Assembly: GCA_030528565.1 (NCBI GenBank)
Contig: JAUMYP010000004.1
Location: forward strand, 1 to 64,000
Direction: 5' to 3'
DNA from: Pseudomonadota bacterium
GTDB taxonomy: Bacteria > Pseudomonadota > Gammaproteobacteria > Xanthomonadales > Xanthomonadaceae
Length of the DNA: 64,000 nt
Shown here: positions 8,646-18,115 of the stretch, one piece after another
Numbering within the stretch: the stretch's first letter is position 1
Layout of the letters: each line of letters opens with the position of its first letter
Notes under the pieces: generated by a model
Told to the model about the DNA's origin: nothing
What the model saw: the letters and a program-made list of their open reading frames with translations, nothing else
Database searches by the model: none
Translations under genes and position numbers: made by a program

Positions 8646-9520
8646 GCCAGGTACAGGTTTTTCCGCCAGCCCCTGAGTGCGTGCTGGACGATGCCCGCCG
8701 CGCGCTAGCCGAGGACATTGCCAGCGGCGATGTCACTGCCGCACTGCTGCCTGATGCTGCGGACAGCGCCTATCTGCTGTGCAAGGAGGACGCGGTGATT
8801 GCCGGCCGTCCCTGGTTCGATGCCTGTCACCGGCTGCTGGATGAAAACGTGCAAATCCACTGGCGTATCGAAGAAGGCGCGCATGTCAGCGCCGGTACTG
8901 TCATCGCCACCTTGCAGGGGCGCAGCCGCGCCCTGGTCAGTGCCGAGCGTTGCGCGCTGAATTTTCTGCAGACGCTCTCCGGCACCGCCACCGTTACCGC
9001 GCAATATGTGGCGGCGGTCGCGGGCACGCATACCAAAATCCTCGATACCCGCAAGACCCTTCCCGGCCTGCGGCTGGCGCAGAAATACGCGGTGCGCGTC
9101 GGTGGCGGCCATAACCACCGCATCGGCCTGTTCGATGCGGTGATGCTGAAAGAAAACCATATCCGCGCCGCTGGCTCGTTGCGCCAGGCCGCTGATGAGG
9201 CGCGCGCGCAATTCCCGGATTTGTCGCTGATTATCGAAGTGGAAACCCTGGATGAATTGCGCCAGGCACTGCAAACCGGCTGCACCCGCATCCTGATTGA
9301 CGATTTTGATGCCGCCAGCCGCCGCGAAGCAGTGCGCATTGCCCGCGAAGAGTTTGCCGGACGCATCCCGCTGGAAGTCTCCGGTGGCGTGGATATGCGC
9401 AACATTGCCGACATCGCCCGCGATGGCGTGGACTATATTTCCATCGGCAGCCTGACCAAGCATGTCCGCGCCATCGACCTGTCCATGAAACTCGGCCCGC
9501 CACCGGCTCCCTTCAACTGA
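8642..9520 (+). CDS. nadC: Quinolinate phosphoribosyltransferase (carboxylating)
   Basis: NadC converts quinolinate and PRPP to nicotinate mononucleotide, CO2 and pyrophosphate in NAD synthesis. The 292-residue protein has the RTLPGLR-type motif (TRKTLPGLRLAQKYAVRVGG), the GGHNHR substrate pocket, MLKENH and the C-terminal EVSGGVDMRNI barrel strand. Length is normal. The start overlaps the Trm112-like gene. nadA and nadB are not in the window. Confidence 0.95.
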   Translation: MSQVQVFPPAPECVLDDARRALAEDIASGDVTAALLPDAADSAYLLCKEDAVIAGRPWFDACHRLLDENVQIHWRIEEGAHVSAGTVIATLQGRSRALVSAERCALNFLQTLSGTATVTAQYVAAVAGTHTKILDTRKTLPGLRLAQKYAVRVGGGHNHRIGLFDAVMLKENHIRAAGSLRQAADEARAQFPDLSLIIEVETLDELRQALQTGCTRILIDDFDAASRREAVRIAREEFAGRIPLEVSGGVDMRNIADIARDGVDYISIGSLTKHVRAIDLSMKLGPPPAPFN

Positions 9521-9529
9521 TACCCACCC

Positions 9530-10531
9530 ATGAAACTGCCCTTTTTGCCGCATTCTTCCGCACTGGCCGCTGTCCTGTTACTGGCCGGCTGCGCCACTGC
9601 CCCCAAACCGCAAGCGCAGCCAGCCGCGCCCGTCCCCCCTCCGCCACCGGCAGCACCACCCACGCCCGAGCACCTCCCTGAACAGGACGACTCCCGGCGC
9701 ACGGCCTGGCAGGCGCCGCCTGAAATATTTCCGCCCGGCACCCCCCTGGTCACACGCATCGTCGAGATTGCCCGGCGTGAACATGCCGCCTGGTCAAACC
9801 CCTTTATTGATGCCAATGGCCGGCTCGCCAGCCGTCGTATTGCCGAGGCCGAACGCAGCCATCTTGCCGATGGTGTTCCGGCCTGGGAACGGGTGGTCGC
9901 CTACTGGCGCGACAGCGGTACCCTGCAACGGGTATTTGGCAGCTATACATCGGCCTACCAATGCCAGGACCCGCTGGCATCGAGCTATACCCGCAGCGAC
10001 TGCCGCAGTTTTATCGTCGATGCCCCCTGGTCGGCCGCTTTCATCTCCTATGTGATGGTCAAGGCCGGCGCCAGCGGCTTCCGGCACTCGGCCAGCCATA
10101 TCGACTATATCCGCGCCGCCTATCGCGGCAACGGCCCCTACAGTTTTGCCGACCCCAACCAGACCCCGGTGGCGCTGGGCGACATGCTCTGCTATGTGCG
10201 CAACAACCGCAATGTGGTCGGCTTTGGCGGGCTGTCGGCTTTTCTTGCCAGCAGCAATGGCGGCCTGCAATCGCATTGCGACATCGTGGTCAATATCACT
10301 GCGAACGAGGTTTGGCTTATCGGCGGCAATGTCGCCAATATGGTGACCATGCGCAAACTGCGGCGCGACGGCCAGGGCCGCGCCATCTTGCCGCGCCCCA
10401 TCAGCAATGACTGGGTGGCCAGTGACGAAGACGGCCAATCTCCCGCCTGCTCGCCGGAAAATGAGGCCGCCTGCAGCATGAACCGGCAGAACTGGGCGGC
10501 ACTGCTCAAGCTCAAGCCCGAGGTGCAATGA
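9530..10531 (+). CDS. DUF2272-domain lipoprotein
   Basis: The 333-residue precursor has a lipobox (LLAGC, Cys at about 23), then a Pro/Ala-rich linker (about 26-50), then a DUF2272 domain. Within that domain, CRSFIVDAPWSAAFISYVM and a later SHCDIVV resemble the Cys and His positions of NlpC/P60-like folds, so a peptidase or amidase role in the envelope is possible but unproven. The gene starts 9 bp after nadC and overlaps the next gene by 4 bases. Confidence 0.75.
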   Translation: MKLPFLPHSSALAAVLLLAGCATAPKPQAQPAAPVPPPPPAAPPTPEHLPEQDDSRRTAWQAPPEIFPPGTPLVTRIVEIARREHAAWSNPFIDANGRLASRRIAEAERSHLADGVPAWERVVAYWRDSGTLQRVFGSYTSAYQCQDPLASSYTRSDCRSFIVDAPWSAAFISYVMVKAGASGFRHSASHIDYIRAAYRGNGPYSFADPNQTPVALGDMLCYVRNNRNVVGFGGLSAFLASSNGGLQSHCDIVVNITANEVWLIGGNVANMVTMRKLRRDGQGRAILPRPISNDWVASDEDGQSPACSPENEAACSMNRQNWAALLKLKPEVQ

Positions 10532-10842
10532 TGGAGAACATGCTCTGGGCACTGCTGGCGGTGGGCGCACTGATGGTTTGGGTGAACGCCGCCCGCCGCG
10601 CTGCCGAACAGGCCAGTGAAATCGGCCGTCAGGCCTGCCAGCGCGCCGGTGTGCAATGGCTCGACCAAAGCGTGCATGCCACCGGCTTTCGCCTGCGTCG
10701 CGGCCATGATGGCCGGCTTGGCCTTGAACGCAGCTACCGCTTTGAATACTCGCGTAACGGCCATGACCGCCACAGCGGCAGCATGGCGCTCTTGGCAGGC
10801 GAGCTGACCCGCTTTGTCGGCCCGGTGTCTGGCGAAAATTGA
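10528..10842 (+). CDS. DUF3301 single-pass membrane protein
   Basis: This 104-residue protein has one N-terminal membrane segment (about 5-20), then AARRAAEQASEIGRQACQ and a compact domain ending RYRFEYS-like (SYRFEYSRNGHD). The pattern matches DUF3301 (PF11743), a proteobacterial family of unknown function. It overlaps the DUF2272 gene by 4 bases, so they are probably cotranslated. A second ATG follows the first directly. Confidence 0.75.
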   Translation: MMENMLWALLAVGALMVWVNAARRAAEQASEIGRQACQRAGVQWLDQSVHATGFRLRRGHDGRLGLERSYRFEYSRNGHDRHSGSMALLAGELTRFVGPVSGEN

Positions 10843-10943
10843 TACAGCCTCCCCCAAAGCCATGACTTCCGGCAGGCACATGAATGCCCCGGAAGGCTTA
10901 CAGTTCAACACAACCTGCCCGTGGTGGGCAGAAGGAAAAAACC

Positions 10944-13028
10944 ATGCGTACACCTTATCTTGCCCGTCTGGCGCTTTGCCTTGGCATCAGCGCCGCCCTG
11001 GCTGGTTGCAGCCAGTCCGACAACAGCAGCTCGGCTGCACCAGAAGCGCCCCGCTACACGCTCGATGAAGCCAAGCTGCCGCCGATGAACAGCTTCAGCG
11101 CCGCCGATATCGACAGCGCCGGTAATGCCTGTATGGACTTTGGCAGCTATATCAACAAACACTGGCTGGCCGCCAATCCGATTCCCGCCGACCGCACCAG
11201 CTGGGGCGCGTTCGAGATGCTGGATGAGCGTTCCAATGCCATCCAGCGCCAGATTGTCGAGCAGGCCGCCGCCATGAAAGATGCCCAGGGCATCGACAAG
11301 CTGATTGGTGATTTCTACGCCACCGGCATGGACGAGGCCAAGATTGAAGCCCAGGGCATCAGCCCGCTGAAATCCCGCCTTGAAGCCATTGAGGCACTCA
11401 GCGACACCGCCAGCATTGTCCAGTACCTGCGGCAGAGTTATTCGCAGGGCGAAGGCATGCTGTTCGGTTTCGGCCCGGAAGCGGATTTCAAGAACTCCGG
11501 CATGAATATCGCCTATGCCACCCAGGGCGGCCTGGGGCTGCCGGACAAGGGGTTTTATTTTGATGCCGACAAGCAGGACAAGCGCGCCGCTTATGAACAA
11601 TATGTGGCGCGCATCCTGACGCTTTCAGGGCTTGCCCCGGCCGATGCCGAGCGCGAGGCCAAGGCGGTGCTGGCCTTTGAAACCCGGCTTGCCAATGCCT
11701 CCAAGTCCAGCGAAGAGCTCGCCCGCGATGTCTCGCTGTACTACCACCCGGTCAGCCCTGAGGAGGCCGACAAACTCACCCCGAATTTCTCCTGGTCGCA
11801 ATTCTTTGAATCCCAGGGCGTGGAAAAGCCGGCCATGTTCTCGCTGGCCGTGCCGGAATTCCACCGCGAGGTCAGCCAGATGCTGGTTGATGTCCCGGTC
11901 AGCACCTGGCAAAGCTATCTGCGCTTCCATCTGGTCGATGGCGCCGCGCCGTATCTGTCCAGCGATTTTGTCAACGCCCATTTCGACTTCCACAACAAGG
12001 CGATGCGCGGCCAGCAGGAAAACCGCGAACGCTGGAAGCGCGTGCTGGGCACCATCAACAGCCAGGCGGGCGAAGCCCTCGGCCAGATTTACGTCAAGCT
12101 CGCCTTCCCGGCCGAATCCAAGGCGCGCATGGAAACGCTGGTGAAGAATCTGGGCGATGCCTTTGCCGAACGCCTGAAGCAGCTGGACTGGATGGGCGAG
12201 GAAACCCGCGCCCGCGCCGAGGAAAAGCTCAAGGGCTTCACCACCAAGATTGGCTACCCCGACAAATGGCGCGATTTCAGCGGCCTTGAAACCCGCCGCG
12301 ACAGCTATATCGAAAACGTACTAGCGGCCAATGCCTTCAACTACCGCTGGTCGCTCGGCAAAATCGGCAAGCCCGTGGACAAGGACGAATGGGCGATGAG
12401 CCCGCAGACGGTCAATGCCTATTACAACCCGCTGCAAAATGAAATCGTGTTCCCTGCGGCCATCCTCCAGCCGCCGTTCTTTGACGGCAAGGCCGATGAT
12501 GCGCTCAATTACGGCGGCATCGGCGCGGTGATTGGCCATGAAATGACCCACGGCTTCGACGACCAGGGCAGCCGCTTTGCCGCCAATGGCAATCTGGAAA
12601 ACTGGTGGCAGGAAAGCGATGCCCGCAACTTCAAGGCGCTCGCCAACAAGCTGGTGCAGCAGTTCGATGCCTATGAAGTGGCCGGCCAGCACGTCAACGG
12701 CAAGCTGACCCTGGGCGAGAACATCGCCGACCTCGGCGGCCTTGCCATCGCCTATGACGCTTACCAGCGTGCCCTGGGCGGCAAAACGCCCGAAGCCATC
12801 GACGGCCTGACCGGCAACCAGCGCTTCTTTGCCAACTGGGCCACCGTCTGGCGTCGCAACTTCACCCCCGATGAGCTGAAGGTAAGGCTGACTACCGATT
12901 CGCACGCCCCGGCCGAGTTCCGTGCCATCGGCGCGCCCAGCAACCTGCCCGCCTTTGCCGAGGCCTGGGGCTGCAAGCGCGGCGATGCCATGGTGCGCGA
13001 GGGCGATAATCAAGTGAAAATCTGGTAA
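10944..13028 (+). CDS. M13 (neprilysin-type) zinc metallopeptidase, lipoprotein
   Basis: The 694-residue precursor has a lipoprotein signal (ALAGC near 20). The M13 zinc site is complete: HEMTH at 532-536 and Glu592 in GENIADLGG. The substrate-binding NAYY at 491-494 and a C-terminal Cys-rich tail ending in VKIW are also present. Family members cleave oligopeptides at hydrophobic residues; this one should be anchored facing the periplasm or outside. The start was chosen for the signal peptide and GAAGGA site. A short hairpin (10915-10931) sits immediately upstream of that site. A terminator follows. Confidence 0.92.
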   Translation: MRTPYLARLALCLGISAALAGCSQSDNSSSAAPEAPRYTLDEAKLPPMNSFSAADIDSAGNACMDFGSYINKHWLAANPIPADRTSWGAFEMLDERSNAIQRQIVEQAAAMKDAQGIDKLIGDFYATGMDEAKIEAQGISPLKSRLEAIEALSDTASIVQYLRQSYSQGEGMLFGFGPEADFKNSGMNIAYATQGGLGLPDKGFYFDADKQDKRAAYEQYVARILTLSGLAPADAEREAKAVLAFETRLANASKSSEELARDVSLYYHPVSPEEADKLTPNFSWSQFFESQGVEKPAMFSLAVPEFHREVSQMLVDVPVSTWQSYLRFHLVDGAAPYLSSDFVNAHFDFHNKAMRGQQENRERWKRVLGTINSQAGEALGQIYVKLAFPAESKARMETLVKNLGDAFAERLKQLDWMGEETRARAEEKLKGFTTKIGYPDKWRDFSGLETRRDSYIENVLAANAFNYRWSLGKIGKPVDKDEWAMSPQTVNAYYNPLQNEIVFPAAILQPPFFDGKADDALNYGGIGAVIGHEMTHGFDDQGSRFAANGNLENWWQESDARNFKALANKLVQQFDAYEVAGQHVNGKLTLGENIADLGGLAIAYDAYQRALGGKTPEAIDGLTGNQRFFANWATVWRRNFTPDELKVRLTTDSHAPAEFRAIGAPSNLPAFAEAWGCKRGDAMVREGDNQVKIW

Positions 13029-13056
13029 TCGCCAGCAACCCTCTGGCTGCAAAAGC

Positions 13057-13089
13057 AACCCGCCAGCATCCGCCGCTGGCGGGTTTTTC
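13057..13089 (+). terminator. Rho-independent terminator after the first M13 gene
   Basis: An 11-bp stem (13057-13067 with 13075-13085) with a 7-base loop is followed by TTTTT. It separates the two M13 genes, so the second needs its own promoter. Confidence 0.85.
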
Positions 13090-13135
13090 ATGCGCGCTTG
13101 TTATGCTTTGCCCCCCTCACACGGAAAACCCTGCA

Positions 13136-15160
13136 ATGCCTCAAGCCAAACCGCTGGTCATCGCCCTTGTTTTCAGCCTTGCCGCTGCCGCACTCACGCC
13201 CGCTGATGCCCAGGCGCAGCGCAAACGCAGCCAGGCGCGTCGCGCACCGGCGGCACCGGCCATCAGCGCCGAATGCCGGGACTTTTACACCGCCACCAAC
13301 AAGGACTGGCTCGCCGCGGTCAGCGCCCCGCCCGGCACCGCCAGCATCACCGCGCTGGGGCAGCTGGTTGCCCGCAGCGAACAGCAGCAGCGCGACCTGC
13401 TCGATGCCGCCATGCAGGCGCCGCAAAACGATGTACAGAAACTGCTCGGCGATTTCTGGGCCAGCGGCCTGAATGAAGCCGCCCTGGAAGCCGATGGCAG
13501 CCGCCCGATTGCGCCGCTGCTGGAGCGTATCAACGGCATCCGCCGCAACCGCGACCTGCCCGCCGCCATTGCTGCCCTGCATCAGGTCGGTATCCCGGTG
13601 GCGTTCAATTTCAGCGCCGACCTCGACCTCAATGAGCTGGGCCGGCATATCGGCTATTTCAGCCAGGGCGGCATGGCGCTGCCCGACCCGGCGTTCTATA
13701 CCCGCCAGGATGCAGAAACCGTGGCGCTGATGGGGCACTACCGCAGCTATGTGGAAAAAATCCTCACCCTGACCGGCACCCCGGCCAACCGTCTGGCCAC
13801 CGATACCGCAGCGGTTTTCGACCTGGAAACGCGGCTGGCACGGGTTGCCCGACCACTGCCCAGCCTGCGCGACCCGCGCAGCAATTACGCGCCGGTGCCG
13901 GTAGCCGAGCTTGGCAAACAGTATCGCCATCTGCGCCTGGCCGAATTCATCCAGGCACAGGGCGTGAATGACGATACCGTGTCCATCGCCAATCCGGCGA
14001 TGCTGCAAGAAGTTGACCGCCTGCTTGGCAGCCTGAAGGCCGAGCAATGGAAGGTCTATCTGCGCTATCAGGTCGGCAATGCAATGGCCGCGTATCTGTC
14101 CAAATCGTTCCGCGATGCCGATTTCGAGTTCCGTGGCCGCCTCCTGCTCGGACAGCCCGCAGCTGCGCCACGCTGGAAGCAGACGCTGGATGCCATCAAC
14201 CTGGCTGCCGGGCCGATGCTGGGACGTGAATATCGCGCCCGCTATCTGCCACAGGTTACCGCCCAGCGCGCCGAAACCGTGGCCGGAGAAGTCCGCAATG
14301 CGCTGGCCGCCGCGGTGGCCGCCTCCAGCTGGATGAGCGCCGCTGCCAAAGCCGAGGCCGCCGCCAAACTTGCCAAACTGAAAATCGAAGTCGGCAGCCC
14401 CGAGCGCGACCTTGACTACAGCATCCAGCCGATGGGACGCGGCAGCTTTGGCAGCAATATGCTGATTGCCTCCACTTGGCGGCACCGCGAAGAAATGCGC
14501 CGCATTGGCCGCCACAACGCCGCCCGCCGCTGGGATGTACTGCCGCAGCAACCGGCGCTGGCTTACGACCCGGCACAGAACCGGCTGATTGTCACCGCAG
14601 CCGTACTGCAACCGCCGGTCATCGACATGGCGCAGCCTGCCGCGGCGCATTACGGCAGCTTGGGCGCACTGGTCGGCCATGAACTGACCCATGCCATCAG
14701 CGCACGCGGCCGCCATGTCGATGCCAGCGGCAATATCCGCGACTGGTGGACGGCACAAGACCAAGCCGCCTGGCAAAGCCTGCTGAACCGCACCGCCAGC
14801 CAGTACGCCCAGCATGCTTACCCGATGCTGGACAACATCCGCATCAACGGCCAGCAAGTCGCCGCCTCTGCACTCAATGACCTGTCCGGCTTTGCACTGG
14901 CCGAGGCGGCGCTGAACCAGGCTCTGCCCGAGGCCGACGCTGTACAGCGCCAGGCTTTCTACCAAGCCTGGGCACGGCTATGGGCACAGCAAATGAGCCG
15001 CGAAGCCGCCACCTTCCTGGCCAGCACCAGCCACAGCGCACCGGGGCAGTGGCGCGCCAACGGCGTGCTGATGAACGCACAAGGCTTTGCCGCCACCTAT
15101 CAGTGCAAGTCACCCGCGCCGCTGCTGCTAAGCGAAGAACAACGCATCAAAGTCTGGTAA
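13136..15160 (+). CDS. M13-family paralogue with incomplete zinc site
   Basis: The 674-residue protein is a full-length M13 relative with a Sec signal peptide (about 1-25, ending ADAQAQ). HELTH is kept at 515-519, but the third zinc ligand is lost: the GENIAD position reads ASALND, with Ser578 where Glu belongs, and Asp582 retained. The NAYY substrate motif reads ALAY, and the GFDDQG after the helix reads AISARG. The C-terminus still ends CKSP...KVW. It is open throughout, so it is not simply a decaying gene. It may be a pseudo-enzyme, a chaperone-like partner or an enzyme with altered metal binding. Confidence 0.85.
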   Translation: MPQAKPLVIALVFSLAAAALTPADAQAQRKRSQARRAPAAPAISAECRDFYTATNKDWLAAVSAPPGTASITALGQLVARSEQQQRDLLDAAMQAPQNDVQKLLGDFWASGLNEAALEADGSRPIAPLLERINGIRRNRDLPAAIAALHQVGIPVAFNFSADLDLNELGRHIGYFSQGGMALPDPAFYTRQDAETVALMGHYRSYVEKILTLTGTPANRLATDTAAVFDLETRLARVARPLPSLRDPRSNYAPVPVAELGKQYRHLRLAEFIQAQGVNDDTVSIANPAMLQEVDRLLGSLKAEQWKVYLRYQVGNAMAAYLSKSFRDADFEFRGRLLLGQPAAAPRWKQTLDAINLAAGPMLGREYRARYLPQVTAQRAETVAGEVRNALAAAVAASSWMSAAAKAEAAAKLAKLKIEVGSPERDLDYSIQPMGRGSFGSNMLIASTWRHREEMRRIGRHNAARRWDVLPQQPALAYDPAQNRLIVTAAVLQPPVIDMAQPAAAHYGSLGALVGHELTHAISARGRHVDASGNIRDWWTAQDQAAWQSLLNRTASQYAQHAYPMLDNIRINGQQVAASALNDLSGFALAEAALNQALPEADAVQRQAFYQAWARLWAQQMSREAATFLASTSHSAPGQWRANGVLMNAQGFAATYQCKSPAPLLLSEEQRIKVW

Positions 15161-15260
15161 AGCAGACAGACAAGCGCCCAGCTAGCCGGGCCTTGAGCGC
15201 ATAACATTCTGAAATTTCAACTGCTCACCCGATCCGCACCTGTATCCATATTGCCTCATC

Positions 15261-15629
15261 ATGTCCCGCCGTTTGCGCCATTACTGGTTGACGCTTGCCT
15301 GCCTCGGCATCGGCCTGCTGGCCTTGCTGCCCACCCTGGGACGGTTGCATGAGAGCACGCAATCAAGCCAGTGGCGCTGGCAGCAGGCGATGCAGGCACA
15401 GGGCATGGCGCTATGCGTTAGTCCCGCCAGCCCGCAGCCTGCACCAGGCGGGCAGGCGCATCCAGATTGTGATTACTGCACACTGCTGACCGGGTTGCTC
15501 TGCCCGGTAGCCGCCAATACAACACTGCCGCCTGCACCGCTCAACGCGGGCGGCGAGCCGTACTCATCCGCTCCCCGGCACGGCCGCGTGCATGCCAGCC
15601 TGGGCGCACGCGGCCCACCCCAGGCCTGA
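15261..15629 (+). CDS. DUF2946-like small protein upstream of copper receptor
   Basis: This 122-residue protein has an N-terminal membrane or signal segment (about 9-26) and a HPDCDYCTLL motif whose CxxC fits the DUF2946 family (PF11162). Such genes often lie beside TonB-dependent copper receptors, as here. A copper-handling role is inferred from the motif and neighbour. No strong ribosome site precedes the ATG. The C-terminal 40 residues are low in complexity. Confidence 0.6.
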   Translation: MSRRLRHYWLTLACLGIGLLALLPTLGRLHESTQSSQWRWQQAMQAQGMALCVSPASPQPAPGGQAHPDCDYCTLLTGLLCPVAANTTLPPAPLNAGGEPYSSAPRHGRVHASLGARGPPQA

Positions 15630-15702
15630 GAGCCTGTTCAGAGGCTCTAAGGGCGTTGACCGGCAAACGATATGCCGTGCCCGACCTGCCGGACACGCCC
15701 TT
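15629..15702. repeat. Two hairpins with a GAGCCTGTTCA motif
   Basis: Directly after the DUF2946 stop, a 7-bp perfect stem (15629-15635 with 15642-15648) has its loop in the GAGCCTGTTCA motif. A second inverted repeat pairs AAGGGCGT at 15649-15656 with ACGCCCTT at 15695-15702. No T run follows. It could be a transcript attenuator, or a relic of the element seen at 51691. Confidence 0.5.
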
Positions 15703-15789
15703 GTTCCGTAAAACCGATAGCCATGCCGCATTTTGCGCTTTTCCGGTTGCAGCAAGCAGCCGGTACTGAACCTTGCCTGGAGTTTTTTC

Positions 15790-18036
15790 ATGAAACTTTC
15801 CCCTCTTTATCTCGCCCTGCTGACGGCTTTTGCAGCCCCGGCACTGGCACAGTCCCCAGCCACCCGGCAACTTGACCATGTGGATGTCAGCGGGCGGCGT
15901 CCCTTGCCCGGCAGTGCTGAACAGCTACAGGGCAACCTGCTTGAAACCCGGCGCGCAGCGCAGACTGACAGCGCCCGCCTGCTGCAACACCTGCCGGGTG
16001 TCAGTGTGCAGGCAGCCGGCGGCATTTCCGGCCTGCCTGCCATTCACGGCCTGAGTGGCGACCGCAACCGGATTCAAATCGACGGCATGGACTTCATCGC
16101 CGCCTGCCCCAATCACATGAATCCGCCCACCTCCTATATCGCCCCGGAAAAAGTCGCGCATATCACCGTCCACAGCACCATGACCCCGGTCAGTGTCGGC
16201 GGTGACAGCATTGGCGGCAGCATCCAGCTGCAATCGGCCGCGCCGTTTTTCAATGACCAGTCCAGCGGCTGGACCCAGCAGGGCGAATTTTCCGCGCGCT
16301 ATCGCAGCAATGGCAATGCCCGTTCGGCACAGGGTTCGTTGACCCTGGCCAATGCGGTCTTCAGCCTGAATGCCGAAGCCTCGCTGGCGCAGGCCGACAA
16401 TTACCGTGCCGGCAGTGATTTCCGCATGCATACTGCAAGCGGGCGCAAGGGGCATGAAATCGCCCGTGATGAAGTGGCCTCCAGCGCCTATTTCACCCGC
16501 AATCAAAGCCTGTCACTGGCCGTACGGCAGGATGATGGCTACTGGCAATTGCAACTGGGGCGGCAGGATATTCCCTTCCAGCACTATCCCAACCAGCGCA
16601 TGGACATGACCGGGAACCGCCAGCACTATGGCCAATTGAGCTATCAGGCCAGTCATGAATGGGGGCAACTGGAAGCACGGCTATGGCAGGAAAACCTGCG
16701 GCACAGCATGGGCTTTGGCCCAGACCGGCAATACTGGTACGGCATTCCGGCCACAGTGCCGGGGCAGGACTACACCGTACCCTGCACCATCAGTTATCAA
16801 TGCGCCGGCAATATGCCGATGGAAACCGAAAGCCATACCCGTGCCGCCCAGTTCCAGCTGCAATTGCCGCTGAGCAAAGACCAGTTACTGCGTCTTGGCG
16901 GCCAATGGCAGCGTTATCGTCTGGATGACTGGTGGCCGCCTGCCGGACGGATGATGTGGCCGGAAAGCTTCTGGAACATTCGCCAGGGACAACGCCTGCG
17001 CAGCTCGGTGTTTGCTGAATGGGAACAACAACTGGCAGAGGGCTGGATGCTGCAAGGCGGCATCCGTTACAGCCGCATCAGCACCCGCAGCGGCGAGGTA
17101 CAGGGCTATGACACTGACCCGGCGCCGCCGGGCTCATGGCCCATGACCGCTGCAGATGCCGCACGCTTCAATGCCCACCCGCGCCACAGCCGCGACCATC
17201 ATCTTGATGCCAGCATGCTGCTGCGCTGGAAGGCTGCCGAAACACTGGATGTGGAATTGGGGGCCAGCTGGAAAAACCGCTCCCCCAACCTGTACGAGCG
17301 TTATGCCTGGTCAAGCTGGTCGATGGCGGCAGTGATGAACAATTTTGCAGGCGATGGCAATGGCTATGTGGGCAATCCCGACCTGCGCCCGGAGCGGGCG
17401 CGCCTGCTGGCCATGACCATAGACTGGCATAGCCGTACGCCTGATGGCTGGCAGCTGCGCATCACCCCCTGGCAGCGCCGCGTACATGACTATATCGATG
17501 CCGTACCGCTGAGCGACAATGGCCGCAACCGCTTCAATGTATTGCGCCATGCCAATCAGGCCGCCCGCCTGCATGGTATTGACCTGTCCTTTGATACCCG
17601 GCTTGCCGATAGCGCCATCGGCATATTCCGCCTGTCAGGCAGCGGCCAGTGGCAGCGCAGCAAAAACCTGCATAGCGGCCAGTCGCTTTACAACACGCCA
17701 CCGGCCAATGCCCGGCTGACGCTACAGCATCAATGGCATGGCTGGGAAAACAGTCTGGAACTGGAAGGCGCACGCGCCAAACGGCATCGCTCGGCCGTTC
17801 GCAACGAACTGCCAACCCCGGGCTATGGCCTGGCTCATCTGCGCAGCAGTTATCAATGGCAAAACTGGCGGCTGGATGCCGGCATTGAAAACCTGTTTGA
17901 CCGCCTCTACGCCCTGCCCGGCGGCGGCGTTTATGTCGCCCAGGGGGCCACCATGGCCATCAATGGCATTCCCCACGGCATCCCCCTGCCCGGAGCCGGA
18001 CGCAATGCCTATATCGGCTTGAAATACCGGTTCTGA
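15790..18036 (+). CDS. oprC: TonB-dependent outer-membrane copper receptor (OprC/NosA-like)
   Basis: The 748-residue precursor has a signal peptide (about 1-20), a plug domain and a beta-barrel ending in a C-terminal Phe. The plug carries CPNHM (Cys106-x3-Met110), the copper-binding CxxxM motif known for OprC, within DGMDFIAACPNHMNPP. It should import copper using TonB energy. The start at 15790 gives the signal peptide directly. It lies 160 bp after a DUF2946 gene and is followed by a bidirectional terminator. Confidence 0.9.
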   Translation: MKLSPLYLALLTAFAAPALAQSPATRQLDHVDVSGRRPLPGSAEQLQGNLLETRRAAQTDSARLLQHLPGVSVQAAGGISGLPAIHGLSGDRNRIQIDGMDFIAACPNHMNPPTSYIAPEKVAHITVHSTMTPVSVGGDSIGGSIQLQSAAPFFNDQSSGWTQQGEFSARYRSNGNARSAQGSLTLANAVFSLNAEASLAQADNYRAGSDFRMHTASGRKGHEIARDEVASSAYFTRNQSLSLAVRQDDGYWQLQLGRQDIPFQHYPNQRMDMTGNRQHYGQLSYQASHEWGQLEARLWQENLRHSMGFGPDRQYWYGIPATVPGQDYTVPCTISYQCAGNMPMETESHTRAAQFQLQLPLSKDQLLRLGGQWQRYRLDDWWPPAGRMMWPESFWNIRQGQRLRSSVFAEWEQQLAEGWMLQGGIRYSRISTRSGEVQGYDTDPAPPGSWPMTAADAARFNAHPRHSRDHHLDASMLLRWKAAETLDVELGASWKNRSPNLYERYAWSSWSMAAVMNNFAGDGNGYVGNPDLRPERARLLAMTIDWHSRTPDGWQLRITPWQRRVHDYIDAVPLSDNGRNRFNVLRHANQAARLHGIDLSFDTRLADSAIGIFRLSGSGQWQRSKNLHSGQSLYNTPPANARLTLQHQWHGWENSLELEGARAKRHRSAVRNELPTPGYGLAHLRSSYQWQNWRLDAGIENLFDRLYALPGGGVYVAQGATMAINGIPHGIPLPGAGRNAYIGLKYRF

Positions 18037-18041
18037 CGAAC

Positions 18042-18077
18042 GAAAAACGCCCCGGCGTACAAGCGCCGGGGCGTTCC
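18042..18077. terminator. Bidirectional terminator between oprC and DUF2058 gene
   Basis: A perfect 12-bp stem (18046-18057 with 18064-18075) has a 6-base loop. An A run precedes it, giving a T run for minus-strand transcripts. On the plus strand the T tract is short. Confidence 0.75.
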
Positions 18078-18115
18078 ATTATGCCGGCGCCCACTACAGC
18101 CGCGCCGCGCCATCA

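Noticed and set aside
10915..10931. Short hairpin upstream of the first M13 gene
   Set aside because: The 6-bp stem is too small to call a riboswitch or operator; recorded only in the gene entry.
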